Origin: an uncultured bacterium
GTDB lineage: Bacteria > Cyanobacteriota > Vampirovibrionia > Gastranaerophilales > Gastranaerophilaceae
DNA length: 64,000 nt
Assembly: GCA_902776035.1 (NCBI GenBank)
Contig: CACYOO010000007.1
Location: forward strand, 1 to 64,000
Direction of reading: 5' to 3'
The notes under the pieces are model-generated. The model was not told where the DNA came from. It saw only the letters and a list, made by a program, of their open reading frames with translations, and made no database searches. The position numbers were made by a program, and so were the translations under genes. This document shows positions 1 through 8,426 of this stretch, piece after piece (within the stretch, counting starts at the first letter, position 1; each line of letters starts with the position of its first letter).

Positions 1-37
1 AAAGTCATATTGATTGAAGCAAATATAATAATTAAAT

Positions 38-184
38 ATGAAAATTCATATAAAAACACCTGCAGATGTTGCAAAAGAAGCAAGCAAAATAAAGTATTCT
101 TTTACTTATACAGAGCGAAGAAACGGACTCTTTGTCTATATATCAGAACGCATTAAAGCGTTTTTTATGAATATAAAATTGTGA
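38..184 (+). CDS. possible small phage protein, 48 aa
   Basis: An ATG frame of 48 codons ends 7 bases before the ATG of the DUF1353 gene, so the two would be tightly coupled. The product is basic and has no recognisable motif. There is no clear Shine-Dalgarno site before its ATG, and the sequence left of it is too short to judge a promoter. I include it only because it fills the gap in a co-directional phage cluster. It could be a chance frame. Confidence 0.35.
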   Translation: MKIHIKTPADVAKEASKIKYSFTYTERRNGLFVYISERIKAFFMNIKL

Positions 185-191
185 GGTGCTT

Positions 192-680
192 ATGGTTGAA
201 AGTGTATCAATGCCGTTATTAGAAATAAACGGTCGGCACGATTTAAAAATTATTTTCAATAATCTTTGTCCTGAAGAAATATTGAAGGAAAAATCTCTTG
301 TCGGATTAAAGGGTAAAGAATTAAAACACGCTTTAAAGCTTCCGTTTTATACAAGTGATGAACTTGAAATTGCTGTAGAATACGGCAATAAACTTCCGTA
401 TTTTATCAGAATACCTAAAGGTTTTGAATGGAACGGAGCAAATGTACCGCCTTTTTGTTGGTTATTGATAGGACAGCAGAAAGAGCCGAGATTTAAGTTA
501 GCAAGCTGTGTACACGATTATTTATGCGGAAACCATAAAGTCATTGGAAATGACAGGTATTTAAGCACTTTGATATTTGAAACTTTGTGTGAATACTTTG
601 GCAGATTTAATGATGTGAAACGTTGGGCAATGTTTCATTCAGTAGATAATTTTCAAAAGCTGTTTGGGCATTGGGATTAA
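192..680 (+). CDS. DUF1353 family phage protein
   Basis: The 162-aa product has the DUF1353 signature: a core reading IPKGFEWNGANVPP, then LASCVHDYL with a conserved His-Asp pair. DUF1353 proteins occur in tail or lysis neighbourhoods of many phages, but their biochemical role is not settled. I chose the ATG at 192 over the GTG at 186, because a GAGGTG stretch at 183-188 can act as its ribosome site although the spacing is short. The next genes are a holin-like protein and an endolysin, so this is the distal end of a phage late operon that starts left of the window. The family call is fairly secure; the function is unknown. Confidence 0.72.
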   Translation: MVESVSMPLLEINGRHDLKIIFNNLCPEEILKEKSLVGLKGKELKHALKLPFYTSDELEIAVEYGNKLPYFIRIPKGFEWNGANVPPFCWLLIGQQKEPRFKLASCVHDYLCGNHKVIGNDRYLSTLIFETLCEYFGRFNDVKRWAMFHSVDNFQKLFGHWD

Positions 681-723
681 TTTTGTCGAAAAGGGTAAAG
701 TGTGGATTACTGACAAATAACCT

Positions 724-741
724 CTCCCCTGGATGGGGGAG
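724..741. repeat. GC-rich hairpin between phage genes
   Basis: CTCCCC at 724-729 pairs with GGGGAG at 736-741 around the loop TGGATG. No T-run follows, so it is not a simple terminator. The run of C and G is unlike the AT-rich surroundings. It sits in the 121-base gap between the DUF1353 gene and the holin-like gene. Confidence 0.45.
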
Positions 742-801
742 AAACAGAGGGGGTGATTTAACCGAAATGACAGAGAATAACTAGTGTAGAAAGGGGATAG
801 G

Positions 802-1053
802 ATGAATATAAATTTTGAAATAATGGTAGCGATAGCAGGGTTATTTCTGACTGTTATCGGACAGGGTTTGTATTTGGCTTACAAGCTTGGTAAATTTGAG
901 CAAAAACTTGAAAGTATTGAGAAGAAACAAGACAAGTACAATAATGTTATAAACAGAACTTATGCACTTGAAAGCAGGACAGAGGTACAGGACGAACAGA
1001 TAAAAGTAATAAATCACAGAATAGAGGATTTGGAAGAATTTCAACAGTATTAG
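802..1053 (+). CDS. holin-like small membrane protein (XhlA-type topology)
   Basis: The 83-aa product has one N-terminal membrane segment (about residues 7-27, IMVAIAGLFLTVIGQGLYLA) followed by a charged coiled coil to the C terminus. This is the topology of XhlA-like holin accessory proteins encoded next to endolysins. A ribosome site AAAGGGG lies 7-12 bases before the ATG. It is followed after 31 bases by an M15 peptidase, so membrane permeabilisation for lysis is the natural reading. The call rests on topology and neighbours, not on a specific motif. Confidence 0.55.
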   Translation: MNINFEIMVAIAGLFLTVIGQGLYLAYKLGKFEQKLESIEKKQDKYNNVINRTYALESRTEVQDEQIKVINHRIEDLEEFQQY

Positions 1054-1084
1054 AGTTGAAAAATAGTACTTAATACGGAGAAAA

Positions 1085-1483
1085 ATGAATTTAAATTTTA
1101 CATTATCAGAGTTAATATATTCTGACACAGCTATAAAATATAATATAAATAATATGGCTGATATTAAAAGTTTGGATTGTATGCTTAATCTTATTGTATA
1201 TTGCTTACAGCCGATAAGAGAAAAATTACAAAAGCCGATGATAATAACAAGCGGTTATAGGTGTAAATTACTAAATGCTAAAATTGGCGGAGTTTCCTCG
1301 AGTCAGCATACAAAAGGGCAAGCTGTAGATTTTTATGTTAATGGTTTATCGGTAAGTCAGGTAATTAATTTAATAAAAAATTCAGATATAGAATATGACC
1401 AATTGATAAATGAATACAATAAATGGATTCATATATCATTTGTAAAAAATAAAAATAGACATCAAATTTTATCAATATTATAA
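1085..1483 (+). CDS. M15 family peptidase, putative phage endolysin
   Basis: The 132-aa product matches the small M15A-type D-Ala-D-Ala carboxypeptidase/endolysin fold. Zinc-ligand motifs are visible: SSQHTKGQAVDF (His and Asp) around residues 73-84 and WIHISF (second His) around residues 114-119. There is also a typical TSGYRC segment before the first ligand. It would cut peptidoglycan cross-link peptides. There is no signal peptide, as expected for an endolysin released through the holin-like gene upstream. A hairpin terminator follows at 1503, closing the phage transcript. The family is secure; that the phage role is still active is inference. Confidence 0.82.
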   Translation: MNLNFTLSELIYSDTAIKYNINNMADIKSLDCMLNLIVYCLQPIREKLQKPMIITSGYRCKLLNAKIGGVSSSQHTKGQAVDFYVNGLSVSQVINLIKNSDIEYDQLINEYNKWIHISFVKNKNRHQILSIL

Positions 1484-1502
1484 AATTTTAAAAACGAAAA
1501 AA

Positions 1503-1535
1503 GGCCGTCAAAAACTGACAGCCCATTTTGTTTTG
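1503..1535 (+). terminator. rho-independent terminator after the lysis genes
   Basis: GGCCGTCA (1503-1510) pairs with TGACAGCC (1516-1523) around the loop AAAAC, with one C-A mismatch, and is followed by CATTTTGTTTT. It ends the plus-strand phage cluster and faces the convergent methyltransferase gene. Confidence 0.65.
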
Positions 1536-1592
1536 TGTTCGTTGGGGGTAAATAAATAAGTGTGTGTGTGAAATGAGTTTATTATTTTTAAA

Positions 1593-2468
1593 TTATTTTT
1601 TTGGTTTTTGAAATATCATTACATATTCGTGCTTGAATATTGAAAAACCGCCTGCTAAAGCTCTATATCTCCATAAATTTGCAGTTTTTCCTTTTGCTCT
1701 TTCATTACCTTGCATATCTTTAACGATAATAGATTTTAAAATAAATCCTAATCTCTGCATTCTTTCCATACAGCGGAAACCTAATGGTTGAACTTCAGAA
1801 TTTTTGTAGCTATCTCCGATAATTAAAGCCGCAAATCTTCCGTTTTCTAATAAATCATAACCATTTTTTGCAACAAGTTCGAACATATCATAAAATTCTT
1901 CAGTAGTTGCACAATTAGATAAATCTTCTTTTTTATCAGAGAATTTGATAATATCATCATAAGGCGGATGTAAAATGAGTAATTGTGCCTTTTCAGCTCC
2001 CATAACATCTAATCTTGCTTCAACCTTTTCTTTTGCCTCTATTGTAGTTGAATCTCCGCATATAATATTTACGTCTGTAACATTTTGTTTTGGTGAGAAC
2101 TTTTGTTTAACATGTTCAACCATATCTTCTTTTAATTCTACACCTATACAACGTCTGTCCATATTTACTGCTTCAATAGCAGATGTTCCTGAACCTAAGA
2201 ACAAATCTAAAACGATGTCATGACTTTTTGTATATCGTTTGTAAAGTTGTTGTGCAATTTGAGGAATGTAATTTCCGTGATACTCATTTGTATGTCCGCC
2301 TGTTTTTAATCTTGTTGGAAATTCCCATAAAGTATCAGTTCTTACATCAGAATAATCTTTCCATTGTTTTAAATTGATGTCATTATAGCCGGTTGTTTTA
2401 ATAGGATTACTAACAACAGCTTTTAAATTTGCACGTAGTTCTTTCTCTTTTAAATTTGTCTTTTGCAT
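1593..2468 (-). CDS. orphan site-specific DNA methyltransferase (N4-C/N6-A type)
   Basis: The 291-aa amino-methyltransferase has the AdoMet-binding motif I (LDLFLGSGTS, near residue 87) before the catalytic motif IV. Motif IV reads HPPYDD near residue 167; the usual first residue is D, N or S, so histidine here is odd. It would methylate an exocyclic amino group in DNA. No restriction endonuclease lies beside it, so it is an orphan enzyme, either a phage anti-restriction or regulatory methylase or a house gene. It converges on the phage lysis cluster and may be the last cargo gene of that prophage. The ribosome site AGAGGA precedes the ATG. The recognition site cannot be read from sequence. 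Confidence 0.8.
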   Translation of the reverse strand: MQKTNLKEKELRANLKAVVSNPIKTTGYNDINLKQWKDYSDVRTDTLWEFPTRLKTGGHTNEYHGNYIPQIAQQLYKRYTKSHDIVLDLFLGSGTSAIEAVNMDRRCIGVELKEDMVEHVKQKFSPKQNVTDVNIICGDSTTIEAKEKVEARLDVMGAEKAQLLILHPPYDDIIKFSDKKEDLSNCATTEEFYDMFELVAKNGYDLLENGRFAALIIGDSYKNSEVQPLGFRCMERMQRLGFILKSIIVKDMQGNERAKGKTANLWRYRALAGGFSIFKHEYVMIFQKPKK

Positions 2469-2579
2469 TTATTACTATCCTCTGTCCCTCTTTATGTTTA
2501 TATAATAGAGAATTACAAAGAAAATGTAATCAAATAAAAAGAGGATATTGAAAGAAAAAACTACATAAAATATATGAGA

Positions 2580-3521
2580 TTATTTTATATTGCTTTTTAT
2601 GACATTTTTTATTTTGGGTTTTGTTTTATTATTATTGAGTCCGTTATTTTTAATTCTTATTCCTTCAACTTCGTGAACATCTTGTATTACAAAAAATGCT
2701 GTAGGGTCAATTTCTCTTATTAAAGATTTCATTTTTGCTATTTCAATACGATTAATAACACAGTAAATAATAGTTTTTTCTTTTCCTGAATATCCGCCTT
2801 TACCTTTTTGATAAGTTACGCTGACATCAAACTTCTTTATAATGGCATCACCAATTTCCTTTGGATGTTCAGATATAATTAGTGCAGATTTAGAACTGTT
2901 TAATCCCTCAACAACAACATCAATTATTTTTGAAGCCATAAAGTATGTAAGTATTGAATACATTGCACTATCCCAATTGTATAGTTTTCCTGCAACAGTA
3001 TAAATAAATAAATTAAAGAACATTATTAATTCACCAACAGAAAACCCCAACTTTTTTGCTAATCTCATTGATAAAATTTCTGTTCCGTCTAATGCTCCGT
3101 TATTTCTAAGAATAAAACCGACACCTATTCCTAAAATTATCCCGCCAAATACTGTTGCAAGTAATGCTTCAGATGTAGCCGGATGATTTGAAAACATATT
3201 AGTAAAAATACCCAAACAGGTAACAGCATAAAATACATTTATGACAAATTCTTTACCCATTCTTTGATACGCAAGTAGAATAAATGGAATGTTTAATAAA
3301 AATATAATAATACCTAAGTTCCACTTTGTAACATAGCTTATCATCATTGATATACCGATAATACCGCCGTCAATGATTTTATTCGGAAGTAAAAAACATT
3401 CTAATGCAAATGCAGTTATTAAAGCACCAAGAGTTATAAATACATATTTAATAATAGCATCTTTTATTATTTGAGCTTTTGTTTTCATTTTAACTATGTA
3501 TCTTTTTCTGAAAAATATCAT
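2580..3521 (-). CDS. YitT family membrane protein (DUF161/DUF2179)
   Basis: The 313-aa product has five to six hydrophobic segments in the first 200 residues, including the family's GGIIGISMMISY and GLDGTEILS-like stretches. A soluble C-terminal DUF2179 domain of about 80 residues follows. The family is widespread and its function is not established; transport has been proposed. The start at 3521 is supported by AAGGA seven bases upstream. It begins 3 bases after the cdaA stop and is the last gene of the TPR-lysA-cdaA-yitT operon. Confidence 0.8.
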   Translation of the reverse strand: MIFFRKRYIVKMKTKAQIIKDAIIKYVFITLGALITAFALECFLLPNKIIDGGIIGISMMISYVTKWNLGIIIFLLNIPFILLAYQRMGKEFVINVFYAVTCLGIFTNMFSNHPATSEALLATVFGGIILGIGVGFILRNNGALDGTEILSMRLAKKLGFSVGELIMFFNLFIYTVAGKLYNWDSAMYSILTYFMASKIIDVVVEGLNSSKSALIISEHPKEIGDAIIKKFDVSVTYQKGKGGYSGKEKTIIYCVINRIEIAKMKSLIREIDPTAFFVIQDVHEVEGIRIKNNGLNNNKTKPKIKNVIKSNIK

Positions 3522-3524
3522 TTT

Positions 3525-4427
3525 CTAGTCCTTGTGCTTATTTTTTTTAATAGTTATTAAATTATCAATTTTAAAAATAGTTTTCTTTTCTTGAATTTGA
3601 TTTTTACTAATCCTTAATATCTTTTCCAAATCTGCTTTTAAAGTAGCTAAATCTTCATATTTTTTTAGTACACCATCCATTGAAATAGAAACATCTCCTG
3701 TTTCTTCTGAAACAACAAGGCACGCACTATCACTTACTTCAGTTATACCTATTGCGGCTCTATGTCTTGTTCCGTATTTCCAACTCAATTTTGGATCTTC
3801 GGTTAATGGCAGCAATACTCCTGCAGAATGTATCCTGAAATCTTTTATAACCATTGCTCCATCATGTAAAGGTGTATTTGTATGAAATATAGTTAGGATA
3901 AGTTCTGTAGAAATTTCAGCATCAACAACAGTTCCAACATCTAAATATGGGTATGTATCATTTTCGTTTTGAAACAGCATTAATGCCCCAACTTTATTTT
4001 TAGAAAGATATTTTACAGCTTCTATAATTTCTTTTACAATATTTATTTTAATTTCAGAACGATTATTTTTATTGTTTGTCATAAATTCATTAAAAATACC
4101 GCCTTGTCCGAGATAACCCAAAAAACGACGAAGTTCAGGTTGAAATATTACAATTAAACTTACAGAAATAACTGCAACTAAACCTCTTATAAACATACCT
4201 AATATATTTAGATTTAATCTTATCAATATTTCAGAAAATGCCCAAGCAACAGCTAAAAATATAATACCCTTGATAAGTTTTTCCGATTGCTTATTTCTAA
4301 TATACTTTATATAAAAAACTATAAGTATCCCGATGATAATTAAAACTTCAGACACATTTAACCAATCTAAAGACCAGTTAAGAAGTTTTGCTTGGCTTGA
4401 TATAGTTGAAAGTATTTCTTTAAACAT
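3525..4427 (-). CDS. cdaA: diadenylate cyclase, CdaA type (c-di-AMP synthase)
   Basis: The 300-aa protein has three N-terminal membrane helices (about residues 20-100) and then the DisA_N/DAC catalytic domain. The diagnostic DGA motif (DGAMVIKD, near residue 192) and RHR motif (GTRHRAAIG, near 224) are both present, so it should condense two ATP to c-di-AMP at the membrane. No CdaR regulator follows, unlike in Firmicutes. Its start overlaps the end of lysA by 8 bases, so it is translationally coupled to lysine biosynthesis. c-di-AMP usually controls potassium and osmolyte transport; whether it senses anything about lysine or cell wall here is inference. Confidence 0.92.
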   Translation of the reverse strand: MFKEILSTISSQAKLLNWSLDWLNVSEVLIIIGILIVFYIKYIRNKQSEKLIKGIIFLAVAWAFSEILIRLNLNILGMFIRGLVAVISVSLIVIFQPELRRFLGYLGQGGIFNEFMTNNKNNRSEIKINIVKEIIEAVKYLSKNKVGALMLFQNENDTYPYLDVGTVVDAEISTELILTIFHTNTPLHDGAMVIKDFRIHSAGVLLPLTEDPKLSWKYGTRHRAAIGITEVSDSACLVVSEETGDVSISMDGVLKKYEDLATLKADLEKILRISKNQIQEKKTIFKIDNLITIKKNKHKD

Positions 4428-5769
4428 TATTTAACCTATTTGGAATTACATCATTACGTATTAAATCATCAAAAGTTTCTCTATTTATTATAATATCAGA
4501 AAAACCCGAATTTACAAGTACCATAGCAGGTTTACATACTCTATTATAATTGCTTGACATAGAATAATTGTAACTGCCTGTATTAAAAATACATATTATA
4601 TCACCTGTTTCAATTTTAGGAAGTTTAATATTTTCAATTAAAACATCTCCAGATTCGCAAAATCTTCCGCATAGGGTTACATTTTCAAGGTCATTATTAT
4701 TTGGCTTGTTAGCTAATTTTGCAGTATAATCAGCTTTATAAAGACAAACACGTATGTTATCAGCCATACCACCGTCAAGCGCTATATATTTTTTATTTAT
4801 TTCAGGAATTTCTTTTTGACTTCCTGCTGTATATAGTGTAACTCCTGCAGGTGAGATAATACTTCTTCCCGGTTCTATATAAAGTGTCGGATATTCTATA
4901 TTATATTTTTTACAATACATCTCAATTGATGAAATAACTGTTTTTGCAACTTCATTTACATCAAGCGGCTTGTCATTATCAATGTATTTTACCCCCATTC
5001 CTCCGCCAATATTTATTTCTGTTAAAGTTAATGAGTGTTTATTTTGTATTCTTGAAATTTCTTTTATTAAAATTTCAATTTCATCTTTAAATATGTTTAA
5101 TTCAAATATTTGAGAACCGACATGCGCATGTAAACCCTTTAGATTTATATTTTTATATTTTGTTTTTATTAAATCAATTGCGGTATCAATTTTATTTAAG
5201 CCAAATCCAAATTTAGAATCTATTGTCCCTGTTTGTATGTATTCATGAGTATGACATTCAATACCCGGTGTTATTCTTAATAAAATATCAACTTTTTTAT
5301 TAAGCTTTTTTGCTGTTTTTTCCAGAAGTTCAAGTTCGTAAAAGTTATCTGCAGAAATTCTGCCTATGTTATTTGAAATTGCAAATTCTAATTCATCTTC
5401 AGTTTTGTTATTACCGTTAAAAAGTGATGTTTTTATGTCAATACCTGCATTTAATGCAGTGTATATTTCACCTTTTGATACAGTATCAAACCCAAATCCT
5501 TCACTTGATACAATTTTTAAAATGGCTGATGTACAAAGGGCCTTTGATGCATATAAAAATCTGGTTTTTTCATAATTTTTGAATGCATTTTTATATTCAC
5601 GACAAGCCGTTCTTAATGTTTCTTCGTCTATTATATATAATGGTGTACCGTACTTTTGGACAAGGTCAACACAATCACACCCGCCTATTTCAAGGTTATT
5701 GTGATTGTTTATTTTTGTTGTTAACGGTTCTATAGAATTGTTAGATTTTAATTTCATATTATTTTCCAA
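4420..5769 (-). CDS. lysA: diaminopimelate decarboxylase
   Basis: The 449-aa fold-type III PLP enzyme has the PLP lysine in FLYASKAL (Lys76), the glycine-rich phosphate loop (EINIGGGMGVKY) and the active-site CESGD motif of the partner subunit near residue 371. It decarboxylates meso-diaminopimelate to L-lysine, the last step of the pathway. An ATG at 5757, one base after the TPR gene's stop, is an alternative start with GGAAA before it; the longer frame from 5769 overlaps that gene by 11 bases. An LL-DAP aminotransferase-like gene at 19609 could serve the same pathway. Confidence 0.93.
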   Translation of the reverse strand: MENNMKLKSNNSIEPLTTKINNHNNLEIGGCDCVDLVQKYGTPLYIIDEETLRTACREYKNAFKNYEKTRFLYASKALCTSAILKIVSSEGFGFDTVSKGEIYTALNAGIDIKTSLFNGNNKTEDELEFAISNNIGRISADNFYELELLEKTAKKLNKKVDILLRITPGIECHTHEYIQTGTIDSKFGFGLNKIDTAIDLIKTKYKNINLKGLHAHVGSQIFELNIFKDEIEILIKEISRIQNKHSLTLTEINIGGGMGVKYIDNDKPLDVNEVAKTVISSIEMYCKKYNIEYPTLYIEPGRSIISPAGVTLYTAGSQKEIPEINKKYIALDGGMADNIRVCLYKADYTAKLANKPNNNDLENVTLCGRFCESGDVLIENIKLPKIETGDIICIFNTGSYNYSMSSNYNRVCKPAMVLVNSGFSDIIINRETFDDLIRNDVIPNRLNNV

Positions 5770-7174
5770 ACCATCGGATTAATTTATCAATTAGTCCTTC
5801 TTCTTCCATTCCAGCTTCTGAATAACTTTTTTTGTTGTTTTCAAGTTTTTGAATTTTCTTTTTTATTCCTGCGATTTCATTTTCTTGAATTGAGGCAGAT
5901 GACAAATATTTTTCATAAAACTCTAATGCTTTTTCTTTGTTATGCGTATGTTCATAACAATTTGCAAGAGATTTTAAAATAGAATTTCTATTGTCGATAT
6001 TATAAAGTTCTTCTAAATATTTTAAGGCCATTTTGTAATCACCAATGCTTTCTCTGAATAAACCAAGTTTTTCAAGTGCTTTTTTATTATTTGGTTCATA
6101 CTTGTGTAATTTTTCATAAAACTCATTTGCTTGATTTTTATTACCCATATCTTCAGAAAGTTCTGCAATTGTAAGCAGTAGGGCTGTATCATCTTCTTTA
6201 TGCTGTAGTGCATACATATATTCATTTAAGGCAACATCCTTATTTCCTCTTAATAAATTGTATTTAGCCCAATTGAAATGTTCTTTATAATTATCTCCTG
6301 TTTCTTCATATATTAATGCTCGCATTTGATATATAAGAGGAGAATTTTTATCAAATTTTGCAAATTCATCAACGCTTTCAAGTGCTTTTTCAAAATCTTT
6401 TTTTACATAATGAAATTCTGCAACAAGAGAAAGGTATTTTGGATTTTTTTTGTAGTCGTTATGCATCTCTTGTAATTTGTTAAATGCTTCATCAAATTTT
6501 TCTTCTTCAATAAGGCATTTTAACTGTACAAGTTTGTCTGAACTTATTTTTACCGCTTTGTCATTTTGATTATTTTTTAAATATAGCTCGGCAAGAGTTT
6601 CTTTAATTTTTGATGTTTCATGTCCATCTTTTATAGCACGTTCAAGAATTTCTATTGCACTTGATAAAACATCTTGAGAAACATAGAGTTTTGATAAATT
6701 CAAATAAGTTTCTTCAGGAGCATCTTTAGAATCTATTATTCTCAGGTATTCATCAATTGCCGAGTTCTCTTTACCGATTTTAGAATATATATCAGCCAAA
6801 ATAAAACGAGTTGCATTTGCTCTATTTTCATCAGGTGCTTTACTTAATGCCTTTTTAAAGTCATTTACTGCATGACTTAATTGGTTTTGACATATATGTA
6901 AATTTCCTCTGTAAATATAATATTTGTATCTGTCTGATTCTTCAAACAAATCCATAAGTTGTTCGTATGCAAGAGTATTTGTTTTATCGTAGTTTAATAT
7001 ATCAGAAAAATATTGCTCTGCTTCATCAGTTTTACCCAGAATTTCTGCTATGTGTCCTGTTCGTTGTAATAATTCGGTACTATTTGGACGATTTTTAAGC
7101 ATTTTTTTATATTCTTCGTAAGCTTTGTCGTACAATTCTTGTTCTTCGTATTTTTCAGCTTCTTCTATAGTCAT
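5759..7174 (-). CDS. tetratricopeptide-repeat protein
   Basis: The 471-aa protein is built almost entirely of TPR-like helical pairs, about a dozen of roughly 34 residues (for example PNNKKALEKLGLFRES). There is no signal peptide or membrane segment. It ends in a short hydrophobic tail, LIDKLIRWFGK, which could be an amphipathic membrane-touching helix. TPR proteins are scaffolds and no partner can be named. It heads the operon with lysA and cdaA, with AAAGGA seven bases before the ATG, and is divergent from the flagellar export operon. Confidence 0.8.
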   Translation of the reverse strand: MTIEEAEKYEEQELYDKAYEEYKKMLKNRPNSTELLQRTGHIAEILGKTDEAEQYFSDILNYDKTNTLAYEQLMDLFEESDRYKYYIYRGNLHICQNQLSHAVNDFKKALSKAPDENRANATRFILADIYSKIGKENSAIDEYLRIIDSKDAPEETYLNLSKLYVSQDVLSSAIEILERAIKDGHETSKIKETLAELYLKNNQNDKAVKISSDKLVQLKCLIEEEKFDEAFNKLQEMHNDYKKNPKYLSLVAEFHYVKKDFEKALESVDEFAKFDKNSPLIYQMRALIYEETGDNYKEHFNWAKYNLLRGNKDVALNEYMYALQHKEDDTALLLTIAELSEDMGNKNQANEFYEKLHKYEPNNKKALEKLGLFRESIGDYKMALKYLEELYNIDNRNSILKSLANCYEHTHNKEKALEFYEKYLSSASIQENEIAGIKKKIQKLENNKKSYSEAGMEEEGLIDKLIRWFGK

Positions 7175-7366
7175 TTAAATATCCTTTCATATTTTATGTA
7201 TATTTTATTATAAAATAGAAAAAATATTTATACTACATGTTATTAATTAATATATATGACTGATAAATAATTTTTGTATAATGTTAATAAAGATTAAGTT
7301 ATAGCCGTATTTAAATAAACATTTTAGAATATAAATGGTATACTATCACAAGTTGGATTAGAGATA

Positions 7367-8131
7367 ATGTTTAGAAACATAATTAGTAAAACAGTATATT
7401 GTATTCTTGCCATAATTATATTTGTGCAATCTGCAAATGCCGAGTTAACATTTCCTAATATTAACATAGGAATGCAGCCGGCAAATACACCTCAGGATTT
7501 TTCAAACGGAGTTCAAATACTTATTTGGTTAACTATTTTAACATTGGCTCCAAGTATTTTTATAATGACAACAGCATTTGTTCGTATAGCAATAGTTCTT
7601 GCATTAACAAGACAAGCTTTAGGAGCAGGTTCGCTACCTCCTAATCAGGTATTAATAAGTTTGGCTCTTATTCTTACTTTTTTTGTAATGGCACCTGTTA
7701 TAAATAAAATTAATAATGAAGCAATTCAACCTTATATGAAAGGTCAAATTACGCAGCAAGCGGCACTAGACAGGGGTATAAAACCTGTTAGAGCATTTAT
7801 GTTTGCTCAAACTGATGAAAAAGAACTTGCTTTATTTGTGAAAATGTCTAAGATAGAAAAACCAAAAAATGTAGATGATGTACCAACTTATGTTTTAATT
7901 CCGTCATTTATAATCAGTGAGTTAAATACTGCATTTAAAATAGGTTTTGTAATATTTTTACCATTTTTGGTTATAGATATTGTAATATCAAGTGTATTGG
8001 TATCAATGGGTATGATGTTCTTACCTCCGACAACAATTGCTTTGCCGTTCAAACTGATTATGTTTGTTATGGTCGACGGCTGGTATTTGATTATAAAATC
8101 TCTTGTCGAAGGTTTTAATGCGGCAATGTAG
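7367..8131 (+). CDS. fliP: flagellar type III export protein FliP
   Basis: The 254-aa protein has a cleavable signal peptide (cut near SANA/E, residue 25), then the FliP pattern of four membrane helices. The family signature TRQALGAGSLPPNQVL lies around residues 81-96 and the PPTTIALPFK segment near the C terminus. FliP is the main pore-forming subunit of the export gate in the flagellar basal body. It starts a five-gene export operon. No FliO gene precedes it, only a 192-base divergent intergenic region. Spacing to fliQ is 9 bases. Confidence 0.95.
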   Translation: MFRNIISKTVYCILAIIIFVQSANAELTFPNINIGMQPANTPQDFSNGVQILIWLTILTLAPSIFIMTTAFVRIAIVLALTRQALGAGSLPPNQVLISLALILTFFVMAPVINKINNEAIQPYMKGQITQQAALDRGIKPVRAFMFAQTDEKELALFVKMSKIEKPKNVDDVPTYVLIPSFIISELNTAFKIGFVIFLPFLVIDIVISSVLVSMGMMFLPPTTIALPFKLIMFVMVDGWYLIIKSLVEGFNAAM

Positions 8132-8140
8132 GTGAAGTAG

Positions 8141-8410
8141 ATGAATCAAGATATAGTTGTAACACTTTTACAAAAAATGTTTGTTCTTGTATTAGAGCTA
8201 TCTACTCCTGTATTGGTTGTTGGTATTTTAGTTGGTCTTGCTGTTAGTATTTTTCAAACTATTACGCAAATTCAAGAATCAACATTGACAATTGTACCTA
8301 AGATTATAGCAGGTGTTGTTGCTCTTATTGTTCTTATGCCATGGATGATGAGTTTAACAATACAAACAGTCAACGAATTTTTTAATATGATACCGGAATT
8401 AATTAGTTAA
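8141..8410 (+). CDS. fliQ: flagellar export protein FliQ
   Basis: The 89-aa protein has the two hydrophobic helices of FliQ and the conserved LVGLAVSIFQTITQIQE stretch at the helix turn. The length is typical. FliQ packs around the FliP5R1 pore of the export gate. It sits in the standard fliP-fliQ-fliR order. Confidence 0.95.
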   Translation: MNQDIVVTLLQKMFVLVLELSTPVLVVGILVGLAVSIFQTITQIQESTLTIVPKIIAGVVALIVLMPWMMSLTIQTVNEFFNMIPELIS

Positions 8411-8426
8411 AAAAGGGGTAGAGAAA

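Noticed and set aside
841-1128. 95-residue minus-strand frame over the holin-like gene
   Set aside because: Hydrophobic shadow of the plus-strand coiled-coil gene, no start signals.
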